Under the pieces are notes generated by a model, which saw nothing but the letters and a program-made list of their open reading frames with translations, was not told where the DNA came from and searched no databases. Shown piece by piece: positions 44,231-56,242 of a stretch of 64,000 nucleotides of DNA. Both the position numbers and the translations under genes were made by a program. The DNA lies in contig NC_087067.1 of the NCBI RefSeq assembly GCF_963678635.1, positions 7,299,716 through 7,363,715 of the forward strand, written 5' to 3'. The number at the start of each line of letters is the position of its first letter. The first letter of the stretch is position 1. The stretch is from Symsagittifera roscoffensis. Taxonomy: Eukaryota > Xenacoelomorpha > Acoela > Convolutidae.

Positions 44231-45344
44231 AATTGCTAATCAACCACCACCAAACCAGCCCCCACAAACCACATCCCAAGAAAGCCGAATAACACCTACA
44301 ACTACAAACAATCCTCAAACATCAACACGCATTTCTTATCAAGACAATCCATACACTTTTGAAGAACGACACGCACGCTTATCAGAACCACTAGAAACAG
44401 CTCATCGACAAGCATCTTTAAGTGAAATTACATATAACTTATACCCCACCTTGCAACAAGACCTCAATCGAGTAAGACATAAGAGCCAAAATAAAAATAC
44501 ACCTGAGATACATAGAAAAATTATACACCCGCGAAGAAATAGACATTTTCAAGCCCCCAGAGTTCATTTTAATATACCTCAATCACCAACACCAACTACC
44601 TCAGAACTTTCAAGCAGTACACTACCAGAAACTCCCACACTTCTTCCACAACAAAGCATCTCAAATAAATCCTCAGACTACCCAGATTCAACCCCCACAT
44701 CACAACAAATCCAAGAAAACCCTTTTAATACCCCAGACACCACAGAAAGACCACCATATTGGAAAACACACTCATATACACAAGGTGAACCAAACATAGT
44801 AAATAAAACAATAGATATTTCTTCTGATACAACACTATCATTATTACCAGAAACACTCTCACTTCCGTCAACACCATCAATAAGTCAAGTCTCACCAACA
44901 CTTTTCCCTTTAAATTTTCCAAACAACCTAGACGCTAGATACCGAGAACAATCATCGTCAATTATCCCTTTACGATTAGATTCGAAAACTTTCGTAGCAC
45001 CTCCCCCACTATTTGGACAACATCAAAAAAGTAACCGACTTCATAGTTGGGCACTTAATAGATTACAATATAGACAAGATATCTACGAAGATATCCGAGA
45101 ACATAACATTCAAATACTTAAACAAAACAGTATTCAATTAAAATTTGCTATCACAGTCAAACTTAATAATATTGTTCAACCATCTTTCCCACTAAGTCCA
45201 CCAAACATAACAGCTCAATCACTAGCTCCTCCATTTATAACAACTGAAGTAATATATAAGTACGATAGATACACTAAAAACACAATTGGATACATCACAT
45301 TTTATAACCCATACTCCGTATTATCATACACATGTATATTTTAA
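44231..45344 (+). pseudogene. Frame between pol and env: Pro/Ser/Thr-rich protein, unknown
   Basis: One frame is open from about 44230 to the TAA at 45342-45344 (about 370 codons; the longest part with an ATG-type start is 44451-45344). The first two thirds are Pro/Ser/Thr-rich and disordered-looking (QSPTPTTSELSSSTLPETPT), and the rest is more regular (SWALNRLQYRQDIYEDIREH). No family recognised. Its length without stops is notable in an element whose other genes carry stops. It may be an accessory protein or the N-terminal part of the env-like product. The preserved frame is observed; the role is unknown. Confidence 0.5.
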
Positions 45345-47330
45345 AGATAATTACATTTCAACACATTCTTTTTTAAATTTTTTCCGAACAACATACAAAT
45401 CCATCCCCTCGTACAGGACATCAGGATTTATTAGTAACACACTATGATTGTGAATAAAACGAACAAAAAACACTACACAAATACGCTATAAATCAAGTAA
45501 CACAATGCGAATCAGAACTACAAGCTATAGAAAGCACAAATGTTATAGCAACACTATACTCAAAATTCTTATCAACAACATTAACAGGGTACAAGTTCAC
45601 AGCAACATTTTCCGAAAAGAAAGTACATTGCTCGCAAATCTCAAACGGAAATAAAAACCGACTGGACCACGAATCTTTCTACAGAGTAATATAGAACGAT
45701 TACTACATCCTAACCCTCAAGATTGTAAGAATGAACTTAGAGGGTTAAATTTAGCACAAAACGATGGAACGAATGGAAAACTTGTAAATTTTCAAGTTGC
45801 CCCAGACTCAGCACATCAAGCAGAACTTGAAAATTACCAAGGTCACATTAGGCTAGACAGAAATTTTCCCTTTCATGGAACACAAGGAAGACTGACATAC
45901 GATCTCCATGATAAACACTGGATGTCACACATAGGTATCAATGATCCCTCAAATTGCAAAGCAGATACAAAAAATAAGGGATATCAAGAAATAATGTTTT
46001 TTGATTGGAAAATACAACTTGAAAAAGTTCTACCAAGGCATTAGACTTCCTTGCAAAAATGACCAAGGATATTGCGATATCCTACAACGCGCACACAAGC
46101 AACCATAGTATGGTTTCCTGAAGAAACCTGCACAGTTTTCCAAATTGCAAAAATACACGCTAGAATGATTAAAATTTCACCAAAAATATTTTATTGAGTC
46201 AATCCCATTTGAAAAAGTAAACCCAATTGAAAGACTAAGTACTAACTTTAGAAACATTCATAATATAGAAAATAAATTGACAGAATTTGCATGTAAATAC
46301 AAAAACCCACTCTACAAAACACAATACTCGAAATACTTGTTGAATACGACGAAGGTTTAAACAAGACCACCGGAAAAAAATTGACCCCTATGCAACAAAT
46401 CGCCTAATAATCAGGTTTAAACAAGACCACCGGAAAAAAAATTGACCCCTATGCAATGCATCACCTAAGATACATCATACATCCCAGTGAACCTCCGCAA
46501 AAACACAGGAAAACCTGGTGGAAGACTAGAACCATACGACAGTGAAAGCACACGTTTACAAGAACTATCATTAATGAACGATACCAATTTTGGCGCAATA
46601 TATTATAATATTCACTTAGATATGAAGTTAGACTACACAATTAGTAGAATTTTTCAAGAAATGTCACTTTCTGAATTAGAAACACTGCATCAACCATCCG
46701 AATTAGAAAGAACACAAATTCTAGTCACTCGCATTAGCAGTACTCAAAATACCATACGCAGGATATTTGTTATCCGGAAATAGATCAAATTTCCTTGACT
46801 ATGAAGGAAAAATTTGATGGTTTTATACTTGCACCAAAAAAGTATCACCACTATATGTTTTCGAAGACAAACGTTGTTACAAAAGAATCCCCATATTCTA
46901 CAAAAATAAGGTACATTTTGTTGATACACTTTCAGGACGAACATATTTTTCGGATACCGCAGTCCCATGTGGATCAGAAAATAGCCACAACGTCGTACAA
47001 TTAAACCCTGACGAAGATAAATACTATCTAATTACACCATACCCTACACTCATGCAGCCATTAAAAAAGTTATCACCAGAAAGCATTCGAGCTATTGCTC
47101 GCAACACAAATATCGATTTACAATCAATCGGTATATATTCTAAATCCGATATACAACATCACATTAGAACACAACAGTTTCAAGAACTACTAACACAAAT
47201 GGACACTATACAACGACAATCAATAGACCAAAATTCACAAAAACTTGCAGAAACAGCAGGATTTTCAGATATTTACGCACAAGATTACAGCGGATATTTT
47301 GAAGACATCAAAGATTACATATAATTAAAC
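45345..47330 (+). pseudogene. Env-like glycoprotein region, ectodomain part (broken)
   Basis: Located where env lies in retrovirus-like elements. Pieces in more than one frame carry ELERTQIL (about 46705-46728), GNRSNF-like and paired-Cys sequence (about 46765-46990, in the frame not opened by ATG) and PLKKLSPESIRAIAR (47058-47102). These resemble a class of predicted membrane glycoproteins found with animal Ty3/gypsy elements. Frame changes near 46790-47050, a 60-bp tandem duplication at 46353-46473 and several stops break it. It is described as env-like by position and composition; the glycoprotein family is not certain. Confidence 0.45.
46353..46473 (+). repeat. 60-bp tandem duplication inside env-like region
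   Basis: AGGTTTAAACAAGACCACCG at 46353 recurs at 46413, and both continue through TTGACCCCTATGCAA. The second unit has one extra A, so the duplication also shifts the frame. Confidence 0.9.
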
Positions 47331-47930
47331 GGTGAAAAATATCGACCACAAAATATATCACCAATCAATATCTTTAGTTTTGTAAATTTGAAAAACGAAG
47401 TTTTAGCCTTTCTAGGATGGCCCTATTACATCTTAGAAAGGTTGACTATCTTATACGCAATGTTTAATTTTAATGGATTTCTTTTTTCTTTACTAAAAGG
47501 AATCTATAACACATGCGCAATACATACACAAGTAAACAGACAAGCCAGCGTAGCACGTATATTATTTGCAGGATTTTTTGGAATATTTTCATCATCAATA
47601 AATAAAATCTTCCTAGATGCACAAATTAAAGAATACAAAACAAAACTATCAACAAATCCCAACACATATGATGACTCAAAAAATGATACAAACGCATTAC
47701 CTACGGCACCCCATTTGCCAAATAATCACCCATCATCTTTAGTCTCACGAAATTTTCGAAACTTAGCAATCACAAACCCCCTAAATTTAAGACCCAGGCA
47801 CATACAAAGCCCCATCCAACATTTAGTGACACAACAACCTTCAATTGACGATACATACGAACAAACCATTGAACAGCCCCATACCACCACTTTTCAGTCT
47901 CAAAATAATCATTTTTTTAGCCCACTATGA
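47331..47930 (+). pseudogene. Env-like glycoprotein, membrane-proximal part and tail
   Basis: The stretch 47388-47930 (in the same frame as 47052-47324, across one TAA at 47322-47324) carries long hydrophobic runs (VLAFLGWPYYILERLTILYA, FNGFLFSLLKGIY and ILFAGFFGIFSSSI) and then a hydrophilic tail of about 100 residues. That layout fits transmembrane anchor segments followed by a cytoplasmic tail. It ends at TGA 47928-47930. Confidence 0.5.
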
Positions 47931-47999
47931 GCAGACAAGTTGGATCACTGCACCGATCAAACTCCCACCCTGCCAACCTCCAAAATCCACTCCCTATGA

Positions 48000-49688
48000 T
48001 CCCACTTTTTGCTTTTCCGCCACCTGATTCACCGCAAGCTAACACATAACCCGCCATGAATTCTGACACTAACTCAGATATCACAAATTATACAACAATT
48101 TCACAATTCAAAAATTCTGATATTGAAACCCCCGACAAATTCGCCGATTCAGAACCATTCCCTTCTACACATACCCCGACCAGCTCAACAACCTTTTCAA
48201 AACCCCCTTTCCAACCTATACAATACAGCCAACATACATCTCCCTATACTCCTTCTCAAGTAACCCCAACATACTCCCCATTTAAAAACGAACAGTCCAC
48301 CAACAACTCCCCTGATAATATCCAACTTTGCTATCTCCCCAAACCCTCACTATTCACCAATTATCATCAACTATAACATCATCAAATCTACCGACACCCA
48401 CATCAATTTCAGATTATACTCCACCATTAGCTCATTCATCCACTTCCACAGAATCATCCAACAGTACTAACCGTGCTTATAGAACCTTTGAACGTAAATT
48501 CCCCAATCATCCATTCCCATCCGAACCCGGAACCGCCCGAGAATATATAAATCATCCAGACCAAACCAAAACTACTAATTTTCTTCAAATAACTCTACCA
48601 TTATTTCCCCAATATACACTAAATCAATCTGACTTTAACCCTGAACCACGTCATTTTGTAGATGAACATGTATTAATACCCACACTTCATTGGAAAGCTT
48701 ATTATAATTTTACTAATCCCCTTACACTACCACTATATAACACCACTATCGATATTGAAAGGAATAAAGACGATTTGTTCAAACTAACCACAGCTCTCAC
48801 TCCACGACAATTTACATACGTAGGATATAAAAAATTACTAAAAACATTCACTGCACCCCGCGCTAATGACTAATCAATTGAATATTACGATCATAACATC
48901 ATCAGATCTAATCAAGACCAATTTCTTGACGACGATAAATTCGCTAATCCACAAATCACAGAAAAGTTTTTGATTAAATCATCATACATATTCACACTTA
49001 ACATACTAGATAAAAAGCATAATCACATTATTTCAGAAGCATTATCAGACAACCAAGCATATGAATCAATTTACGAAAAATTTCAAACATTTTCACTAAC
49101 TTTTCACTTCCTGATACCAAAAGAACGCGATTTGCACTGCTCACACGACATCATGTTGAGAACTAAGCAAAAACATACTTATACTTACTATCGCTTTATC
49201 CAAAATGATTTTCATTTACACTCACACCATCACGCCAACCCCACCACAGATTTCAGTTCAGTAATTCCAAATCCAGCTCACCATTTTTTCTAAATTTCAC
49301 GTATTGCATTAAAAATACTAACTTCCAAGGCATCATCCGAAATTATGATCCCATCACTCAAATGTATAATTGTTGTCCCCTCACGAAGACCTTCAATGAC
49401 GAAGAATCCCGACCTCTGATCATTCCGCATGATTATATTCAACCCATAGAAGTACCCATTTTAGAATTCATCCATAACACTAAATACAATCATAAAACTT
49501 ATAATCTAATCCAGAACACACCTCATGAATTTGCAGTAGGCACCGAAGAACTAAAAACCATCAAAGCACTGCAATTGCTTTGGCCACTGTTGCAAACTAA
49601 AAACATAATACGCATACTAGCAAAACTACTAACTACCTCAGACGCCATTCACGACATTTTTCTACACGGCTTTTTCCCAGATGACTAA
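48000..49688 (+). pseudogene. Frame(s) downstream of env, unknown
   Basis: Stretches 48056-48376, 48328-48873, 48970-49293 and 49362-49688 give a protein of about 500 residues in total, with a Ser/Thr/Pro-rich start (STHTPTSSTTFSKPPFQP) and a regular remainder with no recognised family (ALTPRQFTYVGYKKLLKTF; LKTIKALQLLWPLLQTKNI). The parts 48328-48873 and 48970-49293 are in one frame apart from a single TAA (48871-48873). Its layout (disordered start, folded end) is like that of the 44231-45344 frame, so an internal duplication or related accessory genes are possible, but no residue-level match is clear by eye. Confidence 0.4.
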
Positions 49689-51284
49689 AGGTATTCATGA
49701 ACTTAATAATTTTCAAACTAACTAATTCAAAATCGAACTAACCGTTTTATTCAGTAACTTGTGTTCTCTTTAGCCTTCACATCACAATCACCTTCAAAAA
49801 AAGAAAAGACAAATGAAAATATAAACTCTGTTTTCCATTTTAAACTCTATTAAACCAACAGCACTAAAGGATACAGTAAAAAATAATTCAAAGTAGTAAA
49901 TTCATTTCTAAATTATTCCCCCAACAGTAGTAAATTTAACATACGATGCAAATAATTTACCTTTTAACCCCAAAAGCAGTAAAATTTCACCTTAAAAGCA
50001 GTAAATTCATACGATTGAAATGCAGTACTAACCTTTTCTATAACTTCTGTTTAAACGCACAAAAATTCTATCCACAACCGCACAGCTCGCCCACGAAGAA
50101 TAATTTAAAATAATGAATTCAAGTTTTAAGTTTGCACTAACAACAACCCAAACAAGCAATAACAAGTTCCACTTTTCCTTTAACCCGGTTGGAATGGAAT
50201 TATATAATAACCAAACTAACCAACGCAGCTTACTAAACACCGCAAATCATAAACTAACAGTATGACTAAGAAAAGAAAACCCACGGTACCCAAGCCGGAT
50301 TAAATCAGCTTAAAACTGGACAAATTATTCTTTTGAAGACTATTACTAAGTCTAAAAAAGAAACAATAAACCACAAAAAAGTCGCAAGACAAACTCAAAT
50401 CACAAACAATTTGATTTTTGAGAAAAGGACACAACCAACGAAACAAAAGGAAAACAAAAAATAATATAACACAAAAGTAAACACAAAACAGGACCCCTTA
50501 AAACACCAGCATGAAATCATAATCCCCTTCCTGGCCTAACCCACCAGAGAGGACGTCCTGAGCATGCTCTATAGCCGACCTAACCGACCGAGCTACATCC
50601 ACGCTTTGTGACCACATCACTAATTTTGACAAGAGGTACTCAAGTGTGAGTAACTCATAAAAATAACTGAACTAAAACTAAAACGCTTTTGCGAAAACAA
50701 TTAATCAAAATCATAACTAAAAAATAAGAACTAACAAAAATTTATAAATGTAAATTATAATAAACAGTACATAGATCACGAACAACCACAAGAACCAGCA
50801 TCCAAAGACTAGACGAACCCATCACACTCAACCTACAGGATGGCTAAATACAACTGACATGCCGCTCACAATCACAGCTCATAAAGGATTTAGAATACGA
50901 CTTGACTTCGCAGAAAAGGACTTTATTGAATCAGAGCAATGACCATCTCGATGTTCAAGTATACGTACCGATCCGAGTTAAAAGGCATCCCCTCCAAACA
51001 CGATCTTCACGCCATTCCCAAACCAGATCGAAACACAGTTCTCCACAACCAATCAAGAACAAACGATCATAACAAACCATCTTGAAATCAGATTGATTTC
51101 GTTGACAGTCATAGTCTTTGTCAAACGATAACTAACAACTTCCTATCGATGACTCCAGCTTCTTGGAGCTTTCCTCTTCAAGAACAAAACAGGAAATGAT
51201 GCTCATCAAACAACAACGACCAACATGCACCCTTCATTACAGATAGAAGAACTAAGATTCAAAACTCTGTAAACCCCGGATGGG
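49689..51284 (+). other. 3' untranslated region of the retroelement
   Basis: About 1.6 kb rich in A and C, no frame of note. The last bases before the 3' LTR are CCCCGGATGGG, a poor polypurine tract. A tRNA A-box-like string occurs on the - strand at about 50575-50600 without a B box. Confidence 0.55.
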
Positions 51285-51697
51285 TGGAACCAGATATAAA
51301 CTATATTTATTCTTTGGTTATACATTGGATATTTTATCTCTATAAAATATTTAATATTAACCAATCACGATCCATCTAACTAACAATCACTTATTTGTAA
51401 GTGCTGAAATTACTAGTAATTTCAGCACTAGAGAGATTTGAATTTAACTTAGAAATTAGTTACCTCTCCCAGAGAACTTTAGCAATCGCAATAAGCCAGT
51501 ATATTCTAGATCTATTGAGCCTAGCAGAGACTAGTTAAACACCCTGAGACTAGCTAGTAGATATAAGAGTAAGATTAGGATCGGTATTAGACTAAGAAGT
51601 TGCACGAATCTATCCGGCCGAAAATAAGATAGCGTGACGAGCAGACGGTGTACCCTATCCGAAATTACTCTGTGAGTTACACCTCGAATCTAACTCA
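51285..51697 (+). repeat. 3' LTR
   Basis: Begins TGGAACCAGATATAAAC and ends CGAATCTAACTCA. It contains a perfect 30-bp palindrome at 51400-51429 (arm AGTGCTGAAATTACT), of which the 5' LTR copy has several changes. CTGT follows directly as the target duplication. Confidence 0.95.
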
Positions 51698-51702
51698 CTG
51701 TA

Positions 51703-54599
51703 GCAGAAGTCATCTGTAAATGATTTTGTCGTCCATAACAAAAGTTCATCAATACAGACCTCACATCTCGTCAATTCATTTAGAAATCATAAGGCTAAAA
51801 ATTTCTCCTGTTTCACCCGGTATAACTTCCTCCATAATTTTGTCTTTCATTTAAATTACAAATGCCCTCCGTGCCACTATTTTTTTTTATAAATTATCTT
51901 GTAACTGATCATCCCTGTGGTACTGCGCTAGCAATAACATTGAGTTGCATAAGTCTATTATATCTATGTCAGGGTTACTATAGAAAAGAAGGCAACCTAA
52001 AGAAAAGAAGGCAACCGCCTACAGCCCCTCCCTACCAAAATCACCATGCCCACCTTTGTTTTTAAAATTTTAATCGCAGTTGATATCTTTTTCAGTTTCT
52101 GCTCCAAGCTTTGATAATTTTTCTGATGGCTATGTAATTCGATAAAAAATGCTAGTTAAAAAATCGAAAATTGTTAAATAAAAAAATACGCCGAACACTT
52201 CCAGCATTCGGTTGGTCTTTGCAGGGGTCTTCTAAGGTTTCTCAAGAGGTTTCAAAAACAATTAAAAGCTTCCTCGACTTTTTTAGGTGGATAAAATTGA
52301 TTTCTGAGCTATCCCAAATTACTAGAAAGACCCTTTTTCGACATCGCTTTCTGAGCCGCAGGCAAATGTTTGAAGGAAAATTGGCCGAAAGATTAAGTCC
52401 AAAAAAAAGAAAATTATTTGAAGTTCAAGTAGGCTTCAAATTTGAAAAAACGCTCAGATATTTGAAGAAAGAATTTGAGCATAGCTGCTCGAAGTGCCGC
52501 TCAAACCATAGATTTTCATGTGATCATAAATTCTAAACAGCACTCCAGATTCCAACCCCCCGCCCCAATTTTACCTCTCTTGTGGCTTTGTTGCTGTCGT
52601 TGTTTGCTTGCTTGTCTGCAGACTTGTGGCTCTTATGGCTTCTCTCCCCGCTTCGGTTATGTGACCTGTCGTCTTTGTGCTCACAGTCACTTGTGCCCGC
52701 ATTGTCACAACACTTACCTGCCCTTAAAACGAACATCGAACTCATTAAAAGTTGTCACAAAAAATTGCAAATCGTTAGATTAGATTGCTGTGAGAAAAAA
52801 AACTAATTTATGAAAACTTGACAGCATTTTTTTCTCAAAACCTGGAAACAATTGGAGACAAAAAGGATCATTTTGCTTACTTTGATTTGGCCTTTCGCTT
52901 GTCCTTTCTTCCCATCTTTCTCCTAAGATCGAAGTGAAATGACCGATACTAGACTTGGTATAAAATCATTAGTATGTAACTAATAAACAGAACGTCAAGA
53001 AAGTCAAACATCAAATAACAGAAAGTCAAAAAACAGGAACAGTTGAAAAGTCCATCAATCGCATTTATATGCAAAAAGATAATGCAGTGCAGAAACCATT
53101 CTGCCATCAATAATCAAAAATCTTGGAGGCAAACGCAACAAACCTTTTGAAACATTTCAAAACAAGTTCTGAATTACTTCATAATTTGAAAAGCCATCCG
53201 GTTTAATTAACCATGAAAAACCTGAAGCTTCCTGCCAGGAGTTTGAAAAGTCCGGGGGAAATCCTGGACTGCCAGGCAGGAGCCTCCCAGGACCCCTTTC
53301 AGTAAGAGATTTGGTTTCAAAGTTTTCTTGAAGAAAAAACTGTCTTCAACATTTCAATCTCATTATAGCTAATTTACAGAAAAAAGGAACCATTTAAAAG
53401 AAACAAACAAAAACAGGCCGGTACACTCCTCTAGGCCTGTCTTTTTCTAAAAACAATTTAAGAAACTAATTTTTTATGCGGTATCTCAGGTTAAATTATG
53501 TTTATATAAAAACAAAAATTTTCTGCACAATATCTCCGTTCAAAAAAGTCTACCTCTATCCCTTTTCACGATCAACCTTTTAATGATATAGATATCTCAA
53601 AAAATCACTTAGGAGAGCAATAATTGTTTGGGTCGCGTTTTCAAATTTTTTAAATGTTTTTTTTCCATTTTAATATTAATTTTTTTCAGTGAATTAGAAA
53701 ACAATTTTTTGTCAAGATTTCAAACAGCTATAAATTTTTTTTCATTTCTATTTGCACAATAATTATTTATTTCGTTTTTCCAGGTTTCTCCTCCAAAGAG
53801 ATGTTTTTTATCTTAACTTTTTTTGGTTTTTAAATTTGATCTCAATCTAAAATCAATGCTGACACGTGAAATCAATATTGTTGCGTAAAACCTCTCTGTT
53901 TCTAAAAAATTCCGTGTTTTGCTCCAACAATTAAAAAGGAGGGAGAAATTTTTTGTATTTGTTTTATATCTTCACACAAATTTTGCTGATTGGTGCAAGG
54001 CAAGAGAAATGTTATGAAATATTAATTGACATCAGTGTTAGTGATAGTTTTTTTGACCTTTAATTGGTATTTATAGCTTTTTCAGTTAGAAGAGTATACA
54101 TAAAAGCAGGATACGTCATCAAGGATATAAAAGATTTTCTGTTCTTTTGTTCCCAGTTCTAATAAAAACTTACCAAAAAAAAACATTCAAAAAGCATCGC
54201 GTTCATGGATAAAATTGTTTAACATCATGGGAATCTATCCAGGTTGACACATTGTGACAATTGGTTAAACTCAACTGACAATAAAGAGACATAAATTAAC
54301 GAAAAACTTTTTCCGAACAAAATAAATGCGCTTAAGAAGATCAGGTAAATTCAAATATTTATTTTCCTTAGGTTTCAGATTAAGAATTTTAATGTCAATG
54401 CTTTCTCAGATCATCACATCTTCCATCCTTTTCTAAAAGAGATCTGCGGATGTTGAGCCCCGTAGTGTTTTGTTGGTTACCAAAATCTTGAAGATAGTTT
54501 GAGTTTGTCTGAGATTGGTTCACATTGATCGTCTGGAGTTGGCGAAGATTGTTTTCTGTCTTCATGCAGCGCTGGAGTTTCATCATCGACAAAATCACT
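51703..54599. other. AT-rich stretch without recognised genes
   Basis: A 121-codon open stretch (52171-52536) and short overlapping ones have no recognisable motif and are treated as chance. A GC-richer patch at 52550-52700 and a GGCAGGAGCCTCCCAGG hairpin-like patch near 53220-53300 stand out only by composition. Confidence 0.5.
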
Positions 54600-56242
54600 C
54601 GTTTCGTCTATGTTATTGGTCTATTGACTGCGACTTGCAATCTAAGTGACGCGTAAAAGAACAATCCATTCTGATTGAACGAGTTGGATCCAGGATATGT
54701 TGGTTCCACTTTGATTGATGAAAGTTGCAGGCAGTGCTCCCGAGTACTAATTTGGCGTTTTTTTTTTCGGCATACCACAAAACCAAGAAGAAACTCTGCT
54801 GTTTTTCTGTTTTTTCTTTCATTTTAGATGTGTTTCTATGCTACATTAGTACTAATTGAAGAAACGGAAAAAAATTACTGATATATTTTCTCCCATGCCT
54901 TCATGGCGTGTTTAATTGTCCGGGTTGCTTTTATTGCTAATCTATTTGCTCGTGGGTGGTAGATCGGTGATTCCGTTTTGTTAATTCCCGGAAAACTTGC
55001 ACTATGTTTTAAATTCGTCGCTCCGAAACTCGATTCATTGTCAGAAACTAAAATTTTGTTACTCCAAATCTTACAAAAACTGCTGACAGACATTTCTTGT
55101 TAATTGGAGTAGTTCTCATTGGTCAGTAATGCGTCAATCGAACCACTTTCTGCGTCAACAACAGCCAATATGCTTCCTTGCTCTTTGATATTAGCCCATC
55201 CCATATGGGTTCTTTCCAGAAGCCTGCTTCTGATCACTAGGAATTTGTTTTCCATAGCGGTGGTCTATTCTAATGAGACATACCAGGCCACAAAAAGCAT
55301 TCTCAGCGCCATTTCTGTTGCTTGTGTTCCTTTGTGCGTCTTGTGGGGGCATCGTATTTAACTTGTATTCTGAATCTCGGCTGTATGAACTGTGCAACGC
55401 CCGTGTAGATGACGACAATGTTTCAGCTTGCTTCTTGAAGTGTGATTGGATGTCTGAGCATTGTTTTCTATCAGATCTCTTTATACCACTAAAGACGTCC
55501 TGATATGTTTGGTTCGATTGAAGATCAATTTATAAGTCGTTTAGCTTGATTCTCTTTGTATCTGCAAAGAAATTATCACTCTGAAAGAAACAGATTTTCT
55601 CATTTTGAGTTGTCTCAAATGTCAAAAGGCAACCTGCTTGGAGCGTCCGCATGTGGATTCTACTCTCCTGGTAGAAAACTCAACTTATGGTCGAATCGCA
55701 TCAGCGCAATAGCCAATCTGGTTTTTATAAAAAATGCTTTTTGTGGTATCTCTCCGTCTGGTCCAAAGAGATGCTGCAAGGAATTGTGATCTATATGTAG
55801 AGTGAACTTGCGCCTAATGAGTGCACTTGTGGAAATGAACCCGAGTGCCAAGGCTTCTCGTAGTTGCACTCAGCTGATGATATCTTCCTTGGAAAGCAGA
55901 TCACTGTAAGCTCTTCTTGTGGAAAACTTTTTATGCGAAACCCAACTAACTGCATGCTCTGAAACATCAATTTGTCACAGTCACTTCCTGTTGCAGCGAG
56001 TAGGGTTGGATGACTGGTTTTGTGCAGAGTATTTATTGGATGCCCTGAAACACTTGTTGTGCTGGTCTATTCTTCGAAGTCTTGACTCCGTAAGTCATTG
56101 AGCGGGACCATCTTCGTGGCAAGGTCCTTGGTTTTGAAACGTCAAAGGAACTTGGCTCGCTCAGCGACAACCAAAAGTTCTGTGGTTCGTATCGCAACAT
56201 AATTTGGATCGCATTGAACGTCGTGTTTTTCTGGTGAAGCAA
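54600..56242 (-). pseudogene. Gypsy remnant 2: RNase H and integrase fragments
   Basis: On the - strand, 55869-55660 reads FTLHIDHNSLQHLFGPDGEIPQ followed by ALMRFDHKLSFLPGE, the end of a Ty3/gypsy RNase H domain. Further on, 55418-55191 is compatible with the start of integrase, and 55093-54875 reads LVSDNESSFGAT followed by SPIYHPRANRLAIKATRTIKHAMKAW, the DDE-core region around the second Asp and the HPxxN motif, with the final Glu not evident. Upstream (56242-56033) a broken frame may be RT/RNase H tether, and 54822-54613 may be the integrase tail. Many stops; an old fragment of a different lineage from the two + strand elements. Confidence 0.7.

Larger units (their letters stand above)
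33289..51697 (+). mobile_element. 18.4-kb Ty3/gypsy-type LTR retroelement with env-like gene and extra frames
   Basis: LTRs of 410 and 413 bp bound an internal region of 17.6 kb. The target duplication is CTGT (33285-33288 and 51698-51701). Order on the + strand: leader, pre-gag frames, gag with CCHC knuckle, protease, RT, RNase H, integrase remnant with GPY/F module, a Pro/Ser-rich frame, env-like gene, a further frame, and a 3' untranslated region. The RT-RNase H-integrase order places it in Ty3/gypsy. The sense strand is A-rich and G-poor throughout. Scattered single stops, a lost integrase core and small duplications make it inactive. I count about 18 substitutions and two indels between the LTRs, so it is not a very recent insertion. 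Confidence 0.9.

Noticed and set aside
50563-50610. tRNA-like A box (TAGCTCGGTCGG) on the - strand in the retroelement 3' region
   Set aside because: No B box at the proper distance, and the D-stem does not pair.
52171-52536. 121-codon open stretch with a Cys/His-containing end
   Set aside because: No recognisable family, no repeat copy and no context; such lengths occur by chance. Left unannotated as a gene.
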